Made by a program: the position numbers and the translations under genes. Under the pieces are notes generated by a model that did no database searches, was not told the origin of the DNA, and was given only the letters and a program-made list of their open reading frames with translations. Positions 15,709 through 24,194 of a stretch of DNA of 64,000 nt are shown piece after piece (position 1 is the first letter of the stretch; each line of letters opens with the position of its first letter). Source of the stretch: Aureimonas psammosilenae (GTDB lineage Bacteria > Pseudomonadota > Alphaproteobacteria > Rhizobiales > Rhizobiaceae); contig NZ_WEZG01000014.1 in NCBI RefSeq assembly GCF_009176975.1, positions 62,001-126,000 on the forward strand, given 5' to 3'.

Positions 15709-15733
15709 TTCGACTATTTTCGAACTATCGAAT
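15709..15733. promoter_or_regulatory. Candidate ArsR-type operator: three TTCGA/TCGAA half-sites
   Basis: The spacer between the ArsR-type regulator and the flavin oxidoreductase holds TTCGA (15709-15713), TTCGAA (15719-15724) and TCGAA (15728-15732), giving overlapping inverted repeats in an AT-rich patch that stands out from its surroundings. Position in a divergent promoter region suggests an operator for the adjacent regulator; binding is inferred. Confidence 0.5.
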
Positions 15734-15774
15734 AAAGCCGGCCATCCCCGCCGGCCCAATCCGGGAATTCTTTC

Positions 15775-16866
15775 ATGTCCTCTTTGTTCACGCCGTTCCG
15801 CCTGAAAGATGCGGAATTGCGAAACCGCATCGTGGTGTCGCCGATGTGTCAGTATTCGGCCGAGAACGGCCTCATCAACGACTGGCACCGCGTGCATCTC
15901 GCCGGTCTTGCCCGCGGCGGCGCGGCGCTCGTCATCGCGGAAGCCACCGCCGTTTCGCCGGAAGGTCGCATCACCCCCGGCTGCGCCGGCATTTGGAACG
16001 ACGAGCAGGGAGAAGCGTGGCGCGGCGCGGTCGCGGCCATCAAGGCGGCAGGCGCGGTGCCCGGCATCCAGATCGCCCATGCCGGCCGCAAGGCCAGCGC
16101 CAACCGCCCTTGGGAAGGCGACGACCACATCGCCGCCGATGACCCGCGCGGCTGGGACACGATCGCGCCCTCCGCCATCGCGTTCGGCGGCGGCTTGTCC
16201 AAGGTGCCGAAGGCGATGGATACGGCGGAGATCGACCGGGTGAAGGCCGACTTCGTGGCCGCCGCCCGGCGCGCTCGCGACGCCGGTTTCGAATGGCTGG
16301 AACTCCATTTCGCCCACGGCTATCTGGCGCAGAGCTTCTTTTCCACCTGGTCGAACAAGCGCGAGGACGCTTATGGCGGCTCGTTCGATGGCCGGGCGCG
16401 CTTCCTCCTCGAAACGCTGGCGGCGGTGCGCGAGGTCTGGCCGGAAAACCTGCCGCTGACGGCGCGCTTCGGCGTCACCGAGTTCGACGGATCGGACGAT
16501 CTCGAGGAAGGCATCGAGATGGTGCGGCGGTTCAAAGCCGGCGGGCTCGACTTCATCGATGTCAGCATCGGCTTCTCGACGCAAAGCGCCAACATCCCTT
16601 GGGGACCGAACTTCATGGCGCCGATCGCCGCGCGCGTTCGCCGCGAAACCGGCCTGCCGGTGACCACGAGCTGGTTCATCAGCGACCCGGCCGGCGCGAA
16701 CGCGCTGGTGGCGGAAGAGAAGGTCGACCTCGTGTCGCTCGGCCGCCCGCTTCTCGCCGACCCGCACTGGCCCTACAAGGCGGCGATCGAGCTTGGCGTC
16801 GACAAGGCTGCCTGGACGCTTCCCGCCCCTTATGCCCACTGGCTGGAGCGTTACCGCGCCGCTTGA
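15775..16866 (+). CDS. NADH:flavin oxidoreductase, Old Yellow Enzyme family (YqjM/NamA-like)
   Basis: This FMN-dependent ene-reductase has 363 residues. It starts with the YqjM-class signature: Cys25 in VVSPMCQYS, which tunes the flavin, and Tyr27 beside it. IAHAGRKAS and the histidine-containing ELHFAHGYLAQSFFS segment place the catalytic pocket, and the WSNKREDAYGGSFDGRARF motif is typical. Such enzymes reduce activated C=C bonds of enals, enones and nitro compounds, often in electrophile detoxification. Control by the divergent ArsR-type regulator fits an inducible detoxifying role. The ribosome-binding site is weak. Confidence 0.92.
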   Translation: MSSLFTPFRLKDAELRNRIVVSPMCQYSAENGLINDWHRVHLAGLARGGAALVIAEATAVSPEGRITPGCAGIWNDEQGEAWRGAVAAIKAAGAVPGIQIAHAGRKASANRPWEGDDHIAADDPRGWDTIAPSAIAFGGGLSKVPKAMDTAEIDRVKADFVAAARRARDAGFEWLELHFAHGYLAQSFFSTWSNKREDAYGGSFDGRARFLLETLAAVREVWPENLPLTARFGVTEFDGSDDLEEGIEMVRRFKAGGLDFIDVSIGFSTQSANIPWGPNFMAPIAARVRRETGLPVTTSWFISDPAGANALVAEEKVDLVSLGRPLLADPHWPYKAAIELGVDKAAWTLPAPYAHWLERYRAA

Positions 16867-16878
16867 GGTCGATTCCGT

Positions 16879-16906
16879 TCGGCTGCCGCGAAAATGCGGC
16901 GGCCGA
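16879..16906. terminator. Bidirectional hairpin between convergent genes
   Basis: TCGGCTGCCGC (16879-16889) pairs with GCGGCGGCCGA (16896-16906) through 11 positions with one G-T wobble, around a GAAAAT loop. It lies between the stops of the convergent Old Yellow Enzyme gene and the ABC ATPase gene. There is no strong T run, so termination strength is uncertain. Confidence 0.5.
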
Positions 16907-16911
16907 TGCCG

Positions 16912-17988
16912 TCAGATGCGCTGGCCATCTTCGCGGAAAAGGTGGCTTTGCGACGGGTCAAAGCTGAGCGGAATGGTTTCGCCGGAGCGGATCGGCTGCT
17001 GGCCGTCGAGAAGCACCGTGGTGGTCTCGCCGGTGTCGGTCTTCGTATAAACCACCGTCGAGCCGCCGAGATGTTCCACGAGCTGCACATGGGCCTGGCC
17101 GAGACCTTTGTGGCCTTCGCCGGGGCGAAGGTGCTCGGGGCGCACGCCGAAGACGAGGTCCTCGTCGTTCCGCGCTTCCACCGGATGGTCGAGCGTCAGC
17201 TTCAGGCCCGACACGTCGATGGTTCGCCGCGACGGATCGCCTTCCGCCACGCGTGCCCTCAGAAAATTCATCTTCGGGGAGCCGATGAAGCCGGCGACGA
17301 AGCGGTTGGCGGGGCGGTTGTAGAGATCGAGCGGACGCCCGACCTGCATGATGCGGCCTTCCTTCAACACCACGATCTTATCGGCCATGGTCATGGCTTC
17401 CACCTGATCGTGGGTGACGTAGATCATCGTGTTGCCGAGCGTCTGGTGGAGGTCGGCGATCTCGACGCGCATCTGGACGCGAAGCTCGGCGTCGAGATTG
17501 GACAACGGCTCGTCGAACAGGAAGATTTTCGGCTCGCGCACGATGGCGCGGCCGATGGCGACGCGCTGGCGCTGGCCGCCGGACAAGGCCTTCGGCTTGC
17601 GCTGGAGAAGCGGTCCGATCTGGAGGACGTCGGCGGCCTTTTGAACGCGCGCGGCGATTTCGGGCTTCTTGTAGCCCGCCGTTTCCAGCCCGAAGGCGAG
17701 GTTCTTGTAGACGCTCATATGCGGATAAAGCGCGTAGGACTGGAACACCATGGCGATGCCGCGTTTCGAGGCCGGCACCTCGTTCATGCGCTCGCCGTCG
17801 ATGCGAAGCTCGCCGTCGGTGATGTCCTCCAGCCCCGCGATCATGCGCAGAAGCGTGGACTTGCCGCAGCCCGACGGGCCGACGAAGACCGTGAACTCGC
17901 CCGGATCGATCTGGAGATCGAGGCCGTGGATGACGTCGAAGCCGCCGAAGCTCTTCTTCACGCGGTCGAGGGTGATGCTGGTCGCCAT
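16912..17988 (-). CDS. Sugar ABC transporter ATP-binding protein (UgpC/MalK type)
   Basis: This is the ATPase of a carbohydrate CUT1 importer, 358 residues. Walker A GPSGCGKST lies at residues 37-45, the Q-loop is in VFQSYALYPHM, the signature is LSGGQRQRVAIGRA, Walker B is FLFDEPLSNLD, and the H-loop is in VTHDQVEAM. A C-terminal TOBE/regulatory domain follows from about residue 235 (VFGVRPEHLRPG). It is the last gene of the minus-strand operon that begins with the solute-binding protein at 23227 and supplies energy to the two permeases at 20109-21939. Confidence 0.93.
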   Translation of the reverse strand: MATSITLDRVKKSFGGFDVIHGLDLQIDPGEFTVFVGPSGCGKSTLLRMIAGLEDITDGELRIDGERMNEVPASKRGIAMVFQSYALYPHMSVYKNLAFGLETAGYKKPEIAARVQKAADVLQIGPLLQRKPKALSGGQRQRVAIGRAIVREPKIFLFDEPLSNLDAELRVQMRVEIADLHQTLGNTMIYVTHDQVEAMTMADKIVVLKEGRIMQVGRPLDLYNRPANRFVAGFIGSPKMNFLRARVAEGDPSRRTIDVSGLKLTLDHPVEARNDEDLVFGVRPEHLRPGEGHKGLGQAHVQLVEHLGGSTVVYTKTDTGETTTVLLDGQQPIRSGETIPLSFDPSQSHLFREDGQRI

Positions 17989-18011
17989 TGTCGATCCTCC
18001 CTTGCCGCCGC

Positions 18012-19085
18012 TCAGCCTTGCGGCTGCCAGCTCTCGTATTTCGGATGGGTTTGCCCGATCGGCAGCGCGACATCGGCGCCGGTTTCGGCCGAATGGTAGA
18101 TCGCCGACACGAGCTCCAGCGAGCGCCGGGCGTCCCGGCTCGTCACGGGCGGCGGGTCGCCGGCGAGAAGGGCGTCGTGAAAGGCCTTCATCTGCCCCTC
18201 GAAGCGCCGCCCGACCGGCTCCCAGTTCTCGAGCACCTCCCCGATCCGCTCCGCGATCCCGTCGTTTGCCGGCAGGATGCGCCAGGGCCCGTCGCCGGGC
18301 GAATAGGCTTCCGTGCCGCTTTCGAAGGTGACGTTCTCGAAATGAAGGCGGAGGCGGCTGATCTCGTCCTGACTGCCGAGCGTCGCGGTGGCGGATACGA
18401 GCGCGCCGCTTTCCATCGCGAAGGAAGCGGACACGCAGTCCTCCACCTCAATGGCGTTGACGCGCGTCGCGGTGCGCGCGAAGACCCGCGCGATCGGCCC
18501 CATCAGGAAGGTCGCGAGGTCGTGGTTGTGGATGGCGTGGGTCATCAGGACGCCGCCGAGTTCGGTGCGCCAGCGTCCGCGCCAGGGATTGTCGTAATAA
18601 TCGGCGGTTCGCTTCCAGAAGGTTTCCACCGAACCCGCATAGGGCTTGCCGGCCAGCCCCGCGTCCACGATGCGTTTAGCCTGCATCGCGCCGTCGCCGT
18701 AGCGATACTGATAGATTGGCATGAGGCGGCCGCGCGCGTTGCCTTCCGCCTCGATGATCTCGTCCACTTGCTTGAGCGAGCCGACGAGCGGTTTCTCGCA
18801 GACGACGTGCTTGCCCGCCGCGAGGCTTTTCAGGATCATCTCGCGATGCAGGGCGGGCGGGGTGCAGATGTCGATGATGTCGATGTCGGGGCGGGCGAGA
18901 AGCGCGTCGAAGTCCTTGGAGCGCCCGGTGATGCCGAACTCGTTCCCGACGGCGTTCATGCGGGCCTCGTCGAGGTCGCAAAGCTCCACCACCTCGAAGC
19001 GGGCGGGATGGGGAAGATAGCCTTCCACGATATGCGAGCGGCCGATGCCGCAGCCGATCACGGCGACATTGAAACGCTTCGTCAT
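18012..19085 (-). CDS. Gfo/Idh/MocA family oxidoreductase (first of four)
   Basis: This 357-residue NAD(P)-dependent dehydrogenase has an N-terminal Rossmann fold (FNVAVIGCGIGRSHI) and the family's catalytic-lysine segment CEKPLVGS. The C-terminal alpha/beta domain includes GGVLMTHAIHNHDL. Family members oxidise sugars, inositols and related polyols. GGAGGTGCC precedes the ATG at 19085. The start overlaps the stop of another Gfo/Idh/MocA gene by four bases, so the two are cotranslated. The substrate cannot be told from sequence. Confidence 0.88.
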   Translation of the reverse strand: MTKRFNVAVIGCGIGRSHIVEGYLPHPARFEVVELCDLDEARMNAVGNEFGITGRSKDFDALLARPDIDIIDICTPPALHREMILKSLAAGKHVVCEKPLVGSLKQVDEIIEAEGNARGRLMPIYQYRYGDGAMQAKRIVDAGLAGKPYAGSVETFWKRTADYYDNPWRGRWRTELGGVLMTHAIHNHDLATFLMGPIARVFARTATRVNAIEVEDCVSASFAMESGALVSATATLGSQDEISRLRLHFENVTFESGTEAYSPGDGPWRILPANDGIAERIGEVLENWEPVGRRFEGQMKAFHDALLAGDPPPVTSRDARRSLELVSAIYHSAETGADVALPIGQTHPKYESWQPQG

Positions 19086-20092
19086 CGGGCGGCACCTCCT
19101 TCGGCGATGCTTTGGGCGCGCAGGGCGAGTTCCATCGCCTTGAAGCAATGGGCCTGCGGCATCGCCGTTTGCGTCCGGTCGCGGATGTCGGCGATGAGCT
19201 GTCGGCCATAGGGCAGGGGCTCGTTCGAACAGTCGATATGCGACACGCCCCGGCGATCGGTCAGGAACAGGTGGTCGCCGCCAGGCCGCCCCGCGACATC
19301 GACATATTTGCGCAGCTCGATCGCGCCTTCGGTGCCGGTGATGAACAGGCGGCCGTCGCCCCAGACCGGCAGACCGTCCGGCGTGAACCAGTCGACGCGG
19401 ATGAAGCCCGTGACATCGCCCGCCACGAGATGCGCGTCGCCCGTGTCCTGAAGGCCGGGGCGGTCTGGATGGGCGCGGTTGGCGACGCGCGCCGACAGGA
19501 TTTCGGCGTCGCCGGCATCGGCGAAGAACAGGAACTGCTCGAACTGGTGCGAGGCGATGTCGACCAGAATGCCGCCATAACGGTCGCGCTCGAAGAACCA
19601 GGCGGGGCGCTCCGCCTTGCGGATGCGGTGGGGGCCGAAGCCCGCCGTGGAAACGACGCGCCCGATCGCGCCGGCCTTCACGAGTTCGCCGGCCTTCACG
19701 GTGGCGCGGTTCTCGAAATGCTCGGAATAAAGGATCGAGAGGATGCGGCCCGTTTCGGCCTGCACTCGCCGCAGGTGCTCCAACTGGTCCATCGTGGTCA
19801 TGCCGGGCTTGTCCAGCATCACGTCCTTGCCGGCCCGCATCGCGGCCTCCGCAATCCCGGCGCGCTCGGCGGGAATGGCGGCGCTCACCACGAGGTCGAT
19901 CGCGGGATCGTCCAGGATGCGGCGCGGGTCGTCCACGCGTTTCGCCTGCGGGTAGCGCGTCGCGAAATCGGCCGCGAGGTCGTCTTCGGTGGCGAAGAAG
20001 GCGACGAACTCGGCGTTTTCAGTGAGGAGGCAGTTCACCTGGCCGTTGATGTGGTCGTGGTTGATGCCGATGGCGGCGAAACGAATGGTCAT
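19082..20092 (-). CDS. Gfo/Idh/MocA family oxidoreductase (second of four)
   Basis: This 336-residue protein starts MTIRFAAIGINHDHINGQV, an N-terminus in which the usual GxGxxG is altered to GINHDH, as seen in one branch of the family. The catalytic-lysine segment is DKPGMTTMDQLEHL. GGILVDIASHQFEQFLFF is the second-domain motif. ATG at 20104 (MHHSMTIR) is an alternative start. It lies between a permease gene and another oxidoreductase gene within the transporter operon, so it probably acts on the transported sugar or a derivative. Confidence 0.85.
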   Translation of the reverse strand: MTIRFAAIGINHDHINGQVNCLLTENAEFVAFFATEDDLAADFATRYPQAKRVDDPRRILDDPAIDLVVSAAIPAERAGIAEAAMRAGKDVMLDKPGMTTMDQLEHLRRVQAETGRILSILYSEHFENRATVKAGELVKAGAIGRVVSTAGFGPHRIRKAERPAWFFERDRYGGILVDIASHQFEQFLFFADAGDAEILSARVANRAHPDRPGLQDTGDAHLVAGDVTGFIRVDWFTPDGLPVWGDGRLFITGTEGAIELRKYVDVAGRPGGDHLFLTDRRGVSHIDCSNEPLPYGRQLIADIRDRTQTAMPQAHCFKAMELALRAQSIAEGGAAR

Positions 20093-20108
20093 GGAATGGT
20101 GCATCCCT

Positions 20109-20990
20109 TCAGCGCTTCATGCCTGTCGTGGCGATGCCCTCGATCAGAAGACGCTGGAAGAAAAGGAAGAACAGGAAGACGGGCACGAGCGACAGGTTGG
20201 ACATGGCGAAAAGGGAGCTCCAGTCGGACGAGCCGGTGGAATCCACGAAGGAGCGCAGGCCGAGCTGCACCGTGTAGGTGTTGATGTCGTTGAGGTAGAT
20301 CAGCGGGCCGAAGAAGTCGTCCCAGGTCCAGATGAAGGAGAAGATCGCGGCCGTCGCCAGAACCGGCAGCGACAAGGGCAGCATGATGCGCCAGTAGATC
20401 CGCCAGGGCGAGCAGCCGTCCATGATCGCCGCCTCGTCCAGCTCGCGCGGGATGCCGCGGAAGAACTGCACCATCAGGAAGATGAAGAAGGCATCGGTGG
20501 CGAGATATTTCGGCACGATCAGCGGCAGCGAGGTGTTCACCCAGCCCATTTCCAGAAACAGGATGTATTGGGGGATCAGCACGACATGATAGGGCAGCAT
20601 CAGGGTGCCCAGCATCAGCGCGAACCAGAAGTTGCGCCCGCCGAAGCGCAGCCGCGCGAAGGCGAAGGCGGCGAGCGAGCAGCCCACCACGTTGCCGATC
20701 GTGGCGAAGACCGAGATGAAGAGCGAGTTCCAGAAGAACTGCCCGAAGCTCACCTGCAGCCCCGTCCAGCCCCTGACATAGGAGCCGAAATCCACGGAGG
20801 AGGGGATCAGGGACGAGGTGCCGAAGAGTTCGTCCTGCGGGCGCACCGACCCGGAGATCATCCAGAGGATGGGGTAGAGCATCGCGAAGGACGCGGCCAG
20901 AAGCGCGGCGTGGATCAGGGCGGAGCGCCAGGGGGAACGGCGAGTGGCGGGCTTGGGCGGCGGCAGGGCGCTCGCGGCGTCAATCGTCAT
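20109..20990 (-). CDS. Carbohydrate ABC transporter permease (MalG type)
   Basis: This is an inner-membrane permease of the CUT1 sugar importer family, 293 residues with six predicted membrane helices. The EAA loop that contacts the ATPase is clear (DEAAIMDGCSPWRIYWRIMLP). It overlaps the upstream permease gene by 11 bases and is followed after 16 bases by an oxidoreductase gene. It pairs with the MalF-type subunit at 20980-21939. Confidence 0.93.
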   Translation of the reverse strand: MTIDAASALPPPKPATRRSPWRSALIHAALLAASFAMLYPILWMISGSVRPQDELFGTSSLIPSSVDFGSYVRGWTGLQVSFGQFFWNSLFISVFATIGNVVGCSLAAFAFARLRFGGRNFWFALMLGTLMLPYHVVLIPQYILFLEMGWVNTSLPLIVPKYLATDAFFIFLMVQFFRGIPRELDEAAIMDGCSPWRIYWRIMLPLSLPVLATAAIFSFIWTWDDFFGPLIYLNDINTYTVQLGLRSFVDSTGSSDWSSLFAMSNLSLVPVFLFFLFFQRLLIEGIATTGMKR

Positions 20991-21939
20991 AATGCACCCA
21001 GTAGCGAGCCGACAGGAAGGAAAAGGCCGTGAACAGGGCGACGATCGCGACCAGAATCCAGGCGAGCGCCGAGGCGTAGCCCATCCGAAGGAAGCCGAAG
21101 GCCTCCTGGTAGAGGTAGAGCGTGTAGAAGAGCGTCGAGTTAATCGGCCCGCCCGTGCCTTCCGAGATGATGAAGGCCGGGGTGAAGGCCTTGAAGGCGT
21201 CGATGGTCTGGATCACGGCGTTGAAGAAGATCACCGGCGTGAGGAGCGGCAGGGTGATGCGGAAGAACTGCCGCGTCTTGGATGCGCCGTCGATCTCGGC
21301 CGCCTCGTACATATCCGTCGGGATCTGGCGAAGGCCGGCGAGGAAGATGATCATCGGCGAGCCGAACTGCCAGACGGCCAGCACCACCAGGGTATAAAGC
21401 GAATAATCGGGGTTGGAGATCCAGCTCGGCCCTTCGATGCCGAAAGCTTGCCATAGAACGAGGTTCACCAAGCCGTCGGAGGCGAAAAGCTGGCGCCAAA
21501 GGACGGCGATGGCGACGGAGGAGCCCAGAAGCGAGGGCAGATAGAAGATCGCCCGGTAGACCGGCAGGCCCTTCAAGCCCCGGTTGAAGGCCAGCGCCAC
21601 GAGAAGCGCGAAGATGAGCTTCAACGGCACGGACAAAAGGACGTAGATGAACGTCACCTGCATCGAGGCCGCGAATTTCGGGTCGTCGGTGGCGATCCGC
21701 ACGTAGTTGGCCGCGCCCACCCAATCGGGCGAGCGGATCAGGTCGTAATTGGTGAAGGACAGGTAGAGCGAGGCGAGTGCGGGGCCGAGCGTCAGGCCGA
21801 AGAAGCCGATCAGCCAGGGCAGAAGAAACAGATAAGCGGGCACGTTGCGGCGCAAGGACCGCCGAACCGCGCCGGACGACGCTGCGGCCGGCGGCGCGGA
21901 AGCGCGTGGCAGGCTCCCTGCCTCGATGGGGAGGGACAT
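20980..21939 (-). CDS. Carbohydrate ABC transporter permease (MalF/UgpA type)
   Basis: This is the partner permease of the sugar importer, 319 residues. A cytoplasmic N-terminus is followed by six membrane helices and the EAA loop YEAAEIDGASKTRQFFRITLP. It lies five bases downstream of the solute-binding-protein gene and overlaps the next permease gene. The organisation SBP-MalF-MalG-oxidoreductase-oxidoreductase-ATPase is typical of sugar or polyol uptake operons in Rhizobiales. Confidence 0.93.
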   Translation of the reverse strand: MSLPIEAGSLPRASAPPAAASSGAVRRSLRRNVPAYLFLLPWLIGFFGLTLGPALASLYLSFTNYDLIRSPDWVGAANYVRIATDDPKFAASMQVTFIYVLLSVPLKLIFALLVALAFNRGLKGLPVYRAIFYLPSLLGSSVAIAVLWRQLFASDGLVNLVLWQAFGIEGPSWISNPDYSLYTLVVLAVWQFGSPMIIFLAGLRQIPTDMYEAAEIDGASKTRQFFRITLPLLTPVIFFNAVIQTIDAFKAFTPAFIISEGTGGPINSTLFYTLYLYQEAFGFLRMGYASALAWILVAIVALFTAFSFLSARYWVHYDD

Positions 21940-21943
21940 GGCG

Positions 21944-23227
21944 TCAGCCCCGTTTCAAAATGGCATTCGCTTCCCGGACCATGTCCTCGCCGGCTTGGGC
22001 CGGCGTCTTGCGCCCGAAGCCGACTTCCTCGTTCAGGCGTTTCAGAACAAAGGCGAGTTCGCCCGCGCCGGGGGGCGGGGAAGGGGGAAGCGCGCCGACA
22101 TCGGGCGTGATCAACGCGATATATTCCACCATGGCGCGGTCGACCTCGTTCAATTGCGGGGTCAACCCTTCGCGCATTCCTTGCGAGGCCGGCACGCCGC
22201 GCTCGACGCCGAGCGCCTTGACGCCTTCGGGCGAGGATACGAGGAAATCGGCGAAGCGCAGCGCCGCTTCCGCCGGCGCGTTGGCCGACAAGCTGATCAG
22301 CATCGAAGGCTTCAGGTAATGGCCCGACGGAGCCTCGCCCGAGAGCTTCGGGTAGGGACCCAGCGTCAGCTTGGCCTTGTTGAGGGCTTGGAAGCCGACG
22401 AACTGGTTGGAGTGCATGAAGGCGGTGGCCGCCTTACCGGACGTCAGCGGATTGGTCTCGATGCTCAACTGGTCGAGCGCCTGGATATCGGCGGGAACGC
22501 AGGCTTTGCGCTCGCGAAGCCCCGCCCAGAGCGCGAACCAGCCTTCCGCGTCCTTCGGCTCGTAGGCGAGGCCGCCATCCGTGTAGAGCGCCTTGCCGTT
22601 CTGGCGCAGCCAAAGCTCGAAGCTCGGCTCGACACCCCCGGCATCGGCCAGCGCGAAGACGCCGGGGCGCTTGCGGTTCTTGGCGAAGGTGGCGGCGCTT
22701 TCGCCGATCTGTTCCCAGGTCTGTCCGGGTTTGGGGGCCTCGGCCCCGTTGTCTTCCCACATCTTGGCGTTGAAGCAGATGGAGGAGGAATTGACGCCGA
22801 GATTGACGCCGTAGAGCTTGCCGTCGACACGGCCTGAGTCGATGTTGGCCTGCCCGAAATCCTCGATCTTCAGCGCCTTGCCGACGGCTTCGTCGAGCGG
22901 CATCAGCGCGCCGCGACGGGCATATTCGAAGATGTAGCGGTAATCCATCTGGATGAGGTCGGGCGCGTTGCGGCCGGCGACCTGCGTGGCGAGGCGGGGC
23001 CAGTAGTCCGACCAGCCCGCGAACTCGCCGACGATCTCGGTGTCGGGCGAAACGCCCTTGAAGGCGGCGATGGCGTTGCGGGTGCGGTCGGCGCGCTCCT
23101 GGCTGCCCCACCAGAGAAAGCGCAGCCGCTGCGCCTGCGCCAAAGCCGGCCGGCCACCGAACGCCGCCAGCGTCAAAGCCGCCGCGCCGCCTTGCAGGAC
23201 GCTTCTCCGGGTGACGGACACGGTCAT
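21944..23227 (-). CDS. Extracellular sugar-binding protein of an ABC importer
   Basis: This 427-residue family 1 solute-binding protein starts with a Tat-like signal (VTRRSVLQGGAAALTLAAFG, cleaved after ALA). The mature N-terminus RLRFLWWGSQERADRTRNA and the motif AGRNAPDLIQMDYRYIFEYA are typical of the family. It is the first gene of the transporter operon, with GGGAGG before the ATG at 23227. The promoter region contains one of two matching candidate operators of the divergent TetR gene. The ligand is probably a mono- or oligosaccharide or polyol. Confidence 0.92.
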   Translation of the reverse strand: MTVSVTRRSVLQGGAAALTLAAFGGRPALAQAQRLRFLWWGSQERADRTRNAIAAFKGVSPDTEIVGEFAGWSDYWPRLATQVAGRNAPDLIQMDYRYIFEYARRGALMPLDEAVGKALKIEDFGQANIDSGRVDGKLYGVNLGVNSSSICFNAKMWEDNGAEAPKPGQTWEQIGESAATFAKNRKRPGVFALADAGGVEPSFELWLRQNGKALYTDGGLAYEPKDAEGWFALWAGLRERKACVPADIQALDQLSIETNPLTSGKAATAFMHSNQFVGFQALNKAKLTLGPYPKLSGEAPSGHYLKPSMLISLSANAPAEAALRFADFLVSSPEGVKALGVERGVPASQGMREGLTPQLNEVDRAMVEYIALITPDVGALPPSPPPGAGELAFVLKRLNEEVGFGRKTPAQAGEDMVREANAILKRG

Positions 23228-23288
23228 GGCATTCCTCCCGATGGCGGCCCGCGATGGGGCCGACCGATGCCGGCCTTGTTGCCGACTT

Positions 23289-23305
23289 ATAACTGATTGG
23301 TTACA
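23289..23305. promoter_or_regulatory. Candidate TetR operator, copy 1
   Basis: ATAACTGATTGGTTACA lies between the divergent solute-binding-protein and TetR-family genes. It matches ATAACCAAACGGTTACA at 24118-24134 in the outer positions (ATAAC and GGTTACA), with only the centre differing. A shared element at both ends of the regulator gene points to the adjacent TetR protein as the binder; this is inference. Confidence 0.6.
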
Positions 23306-23348
23306 AGGGTGACCATCGATCCCCCAACTTGTCAAGCAAGAGTCGAAA

Positions 23349-24032
23349 ATGAGCGAGGCAGAAGACACGCCCGAACCGGCCGCCGGCCGCCGGCGGGGGG
23401 AGGGGCGGGACGAACGGGCGACGCGCAACCCGGAGCGGACGCGCGCCGCGATCCTGGAAGCGGCGCGGCGCGAGATTTCCGAAAAAGGGCTGGCGGGGGC
23501 GCGGGTGGACGTGGTGGCGCGGCGGGCCGGCACCAACAAGCGCATGATCTACCATTATTTCGGCGACAAGGACGGCCTCTACCTCGCCGTTCTGGAGGAA
23601 GCCTACCGGCATATCCGCCATGCCGAGCGCCGGCTCGACCTCGCCCATCGGGAACCCGCGGACGGCTTGGCGGAGCTCGCCCTCTTCACCTGGCATTATT
23701 ATCTCGATCACCCCGAATTTCTCAGCATCCTGTCCACCGAGAACCTCAACCACGCGCGCTATCTGCGCCAGTCGCCGGGCATCGCGGAGATGCATTCGAA
23801 CTTCATCGACGAGTTGCGGGACGTGCTCGCAAGGGGGACGGAAGCGGGGGTGTTCAAGCCGGGGCTCGACCCCGTGAACGTCTACATGACCATCGCCTCG
23901 CTGGCCTGGTTCCACCAGTCGAACCGCTACACCCTGTCCACCATCTTCCGCCGCGATCTCCAGTCGCGCGCCGAGAACGACCGGTGGGGTGACCATATCG
24001 TCGCGACGGTGCTGGCTTCCGTGAGAGCCTGA
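23349..24032 (+). CDS. TetR/AcrR-family transcriptional regulator
   Basis: This 227-residue regulator has a disordered, charged N-terminus of about 30 residues. The TetR HTH follows at about residues 30-78 (NPERTRAAILEAARREISEK, then RAGTNKRMIYHYFGDKDGLY), and then an all-helical ligand domain. It is divergent from the sugar transporter operon and lies upstream of a second, plus-strand catabolic operon. Matching palindromic elements precede both operons, so it probably represses the whole module until a sugar-derived ligand binds. Confidence 0.9.
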   Translation: MSEAEDTPEPAAGRRRGEGRDERATRNPERTRAAILEAARREISEKGLAGARVDVVARRAGTNKRMIYHYFGDKDGLYLAVLEEAYRHIRHAERRLDLAHREPADGLAELALFTWHYYLDHPEFLSILSTENLNHARYLRQSPGIAEMHSNFIDELRDVLARGTEAGVFKPGLDPVNVYMTIASLAWFHQSNRYTLSTIFRRDLQSRAENDRWGDHIVATVLASVRA

Positions 24033-24117
24033 GAGCGCCCAAGAGAACCCGGCTTCCGAAAAACCGGAAGGCTCCAAGCGAAAGGCGGTTGACAAGGCGC
24101 CGCGCTTTTCCCCACAA

Positions 24118-24134
24118 ATAACCAAACGGTTACA
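24118..24134. promoter_or_regulatory. Candidate TetR operator, copy 2
   Basis: ATAACCAAACGGTTACA contains a perfect inverted repeat TAACC-AAAC-GGTTA and shares its outer bases with the element at 23289-23305. It lies about 60 bp before the oxidoreductase gene at 24195, in the right place to block that operon's promoter. The local AT-rich patch contrasts with its high-GC surroundings. Confidence 0.6.
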
Positions 24135-24194
24135 AATCCCGCGAAGGGGTGCCGCATCGGGGTTCGCGAACCGCGCCCCAGGGGAGGACCATCG

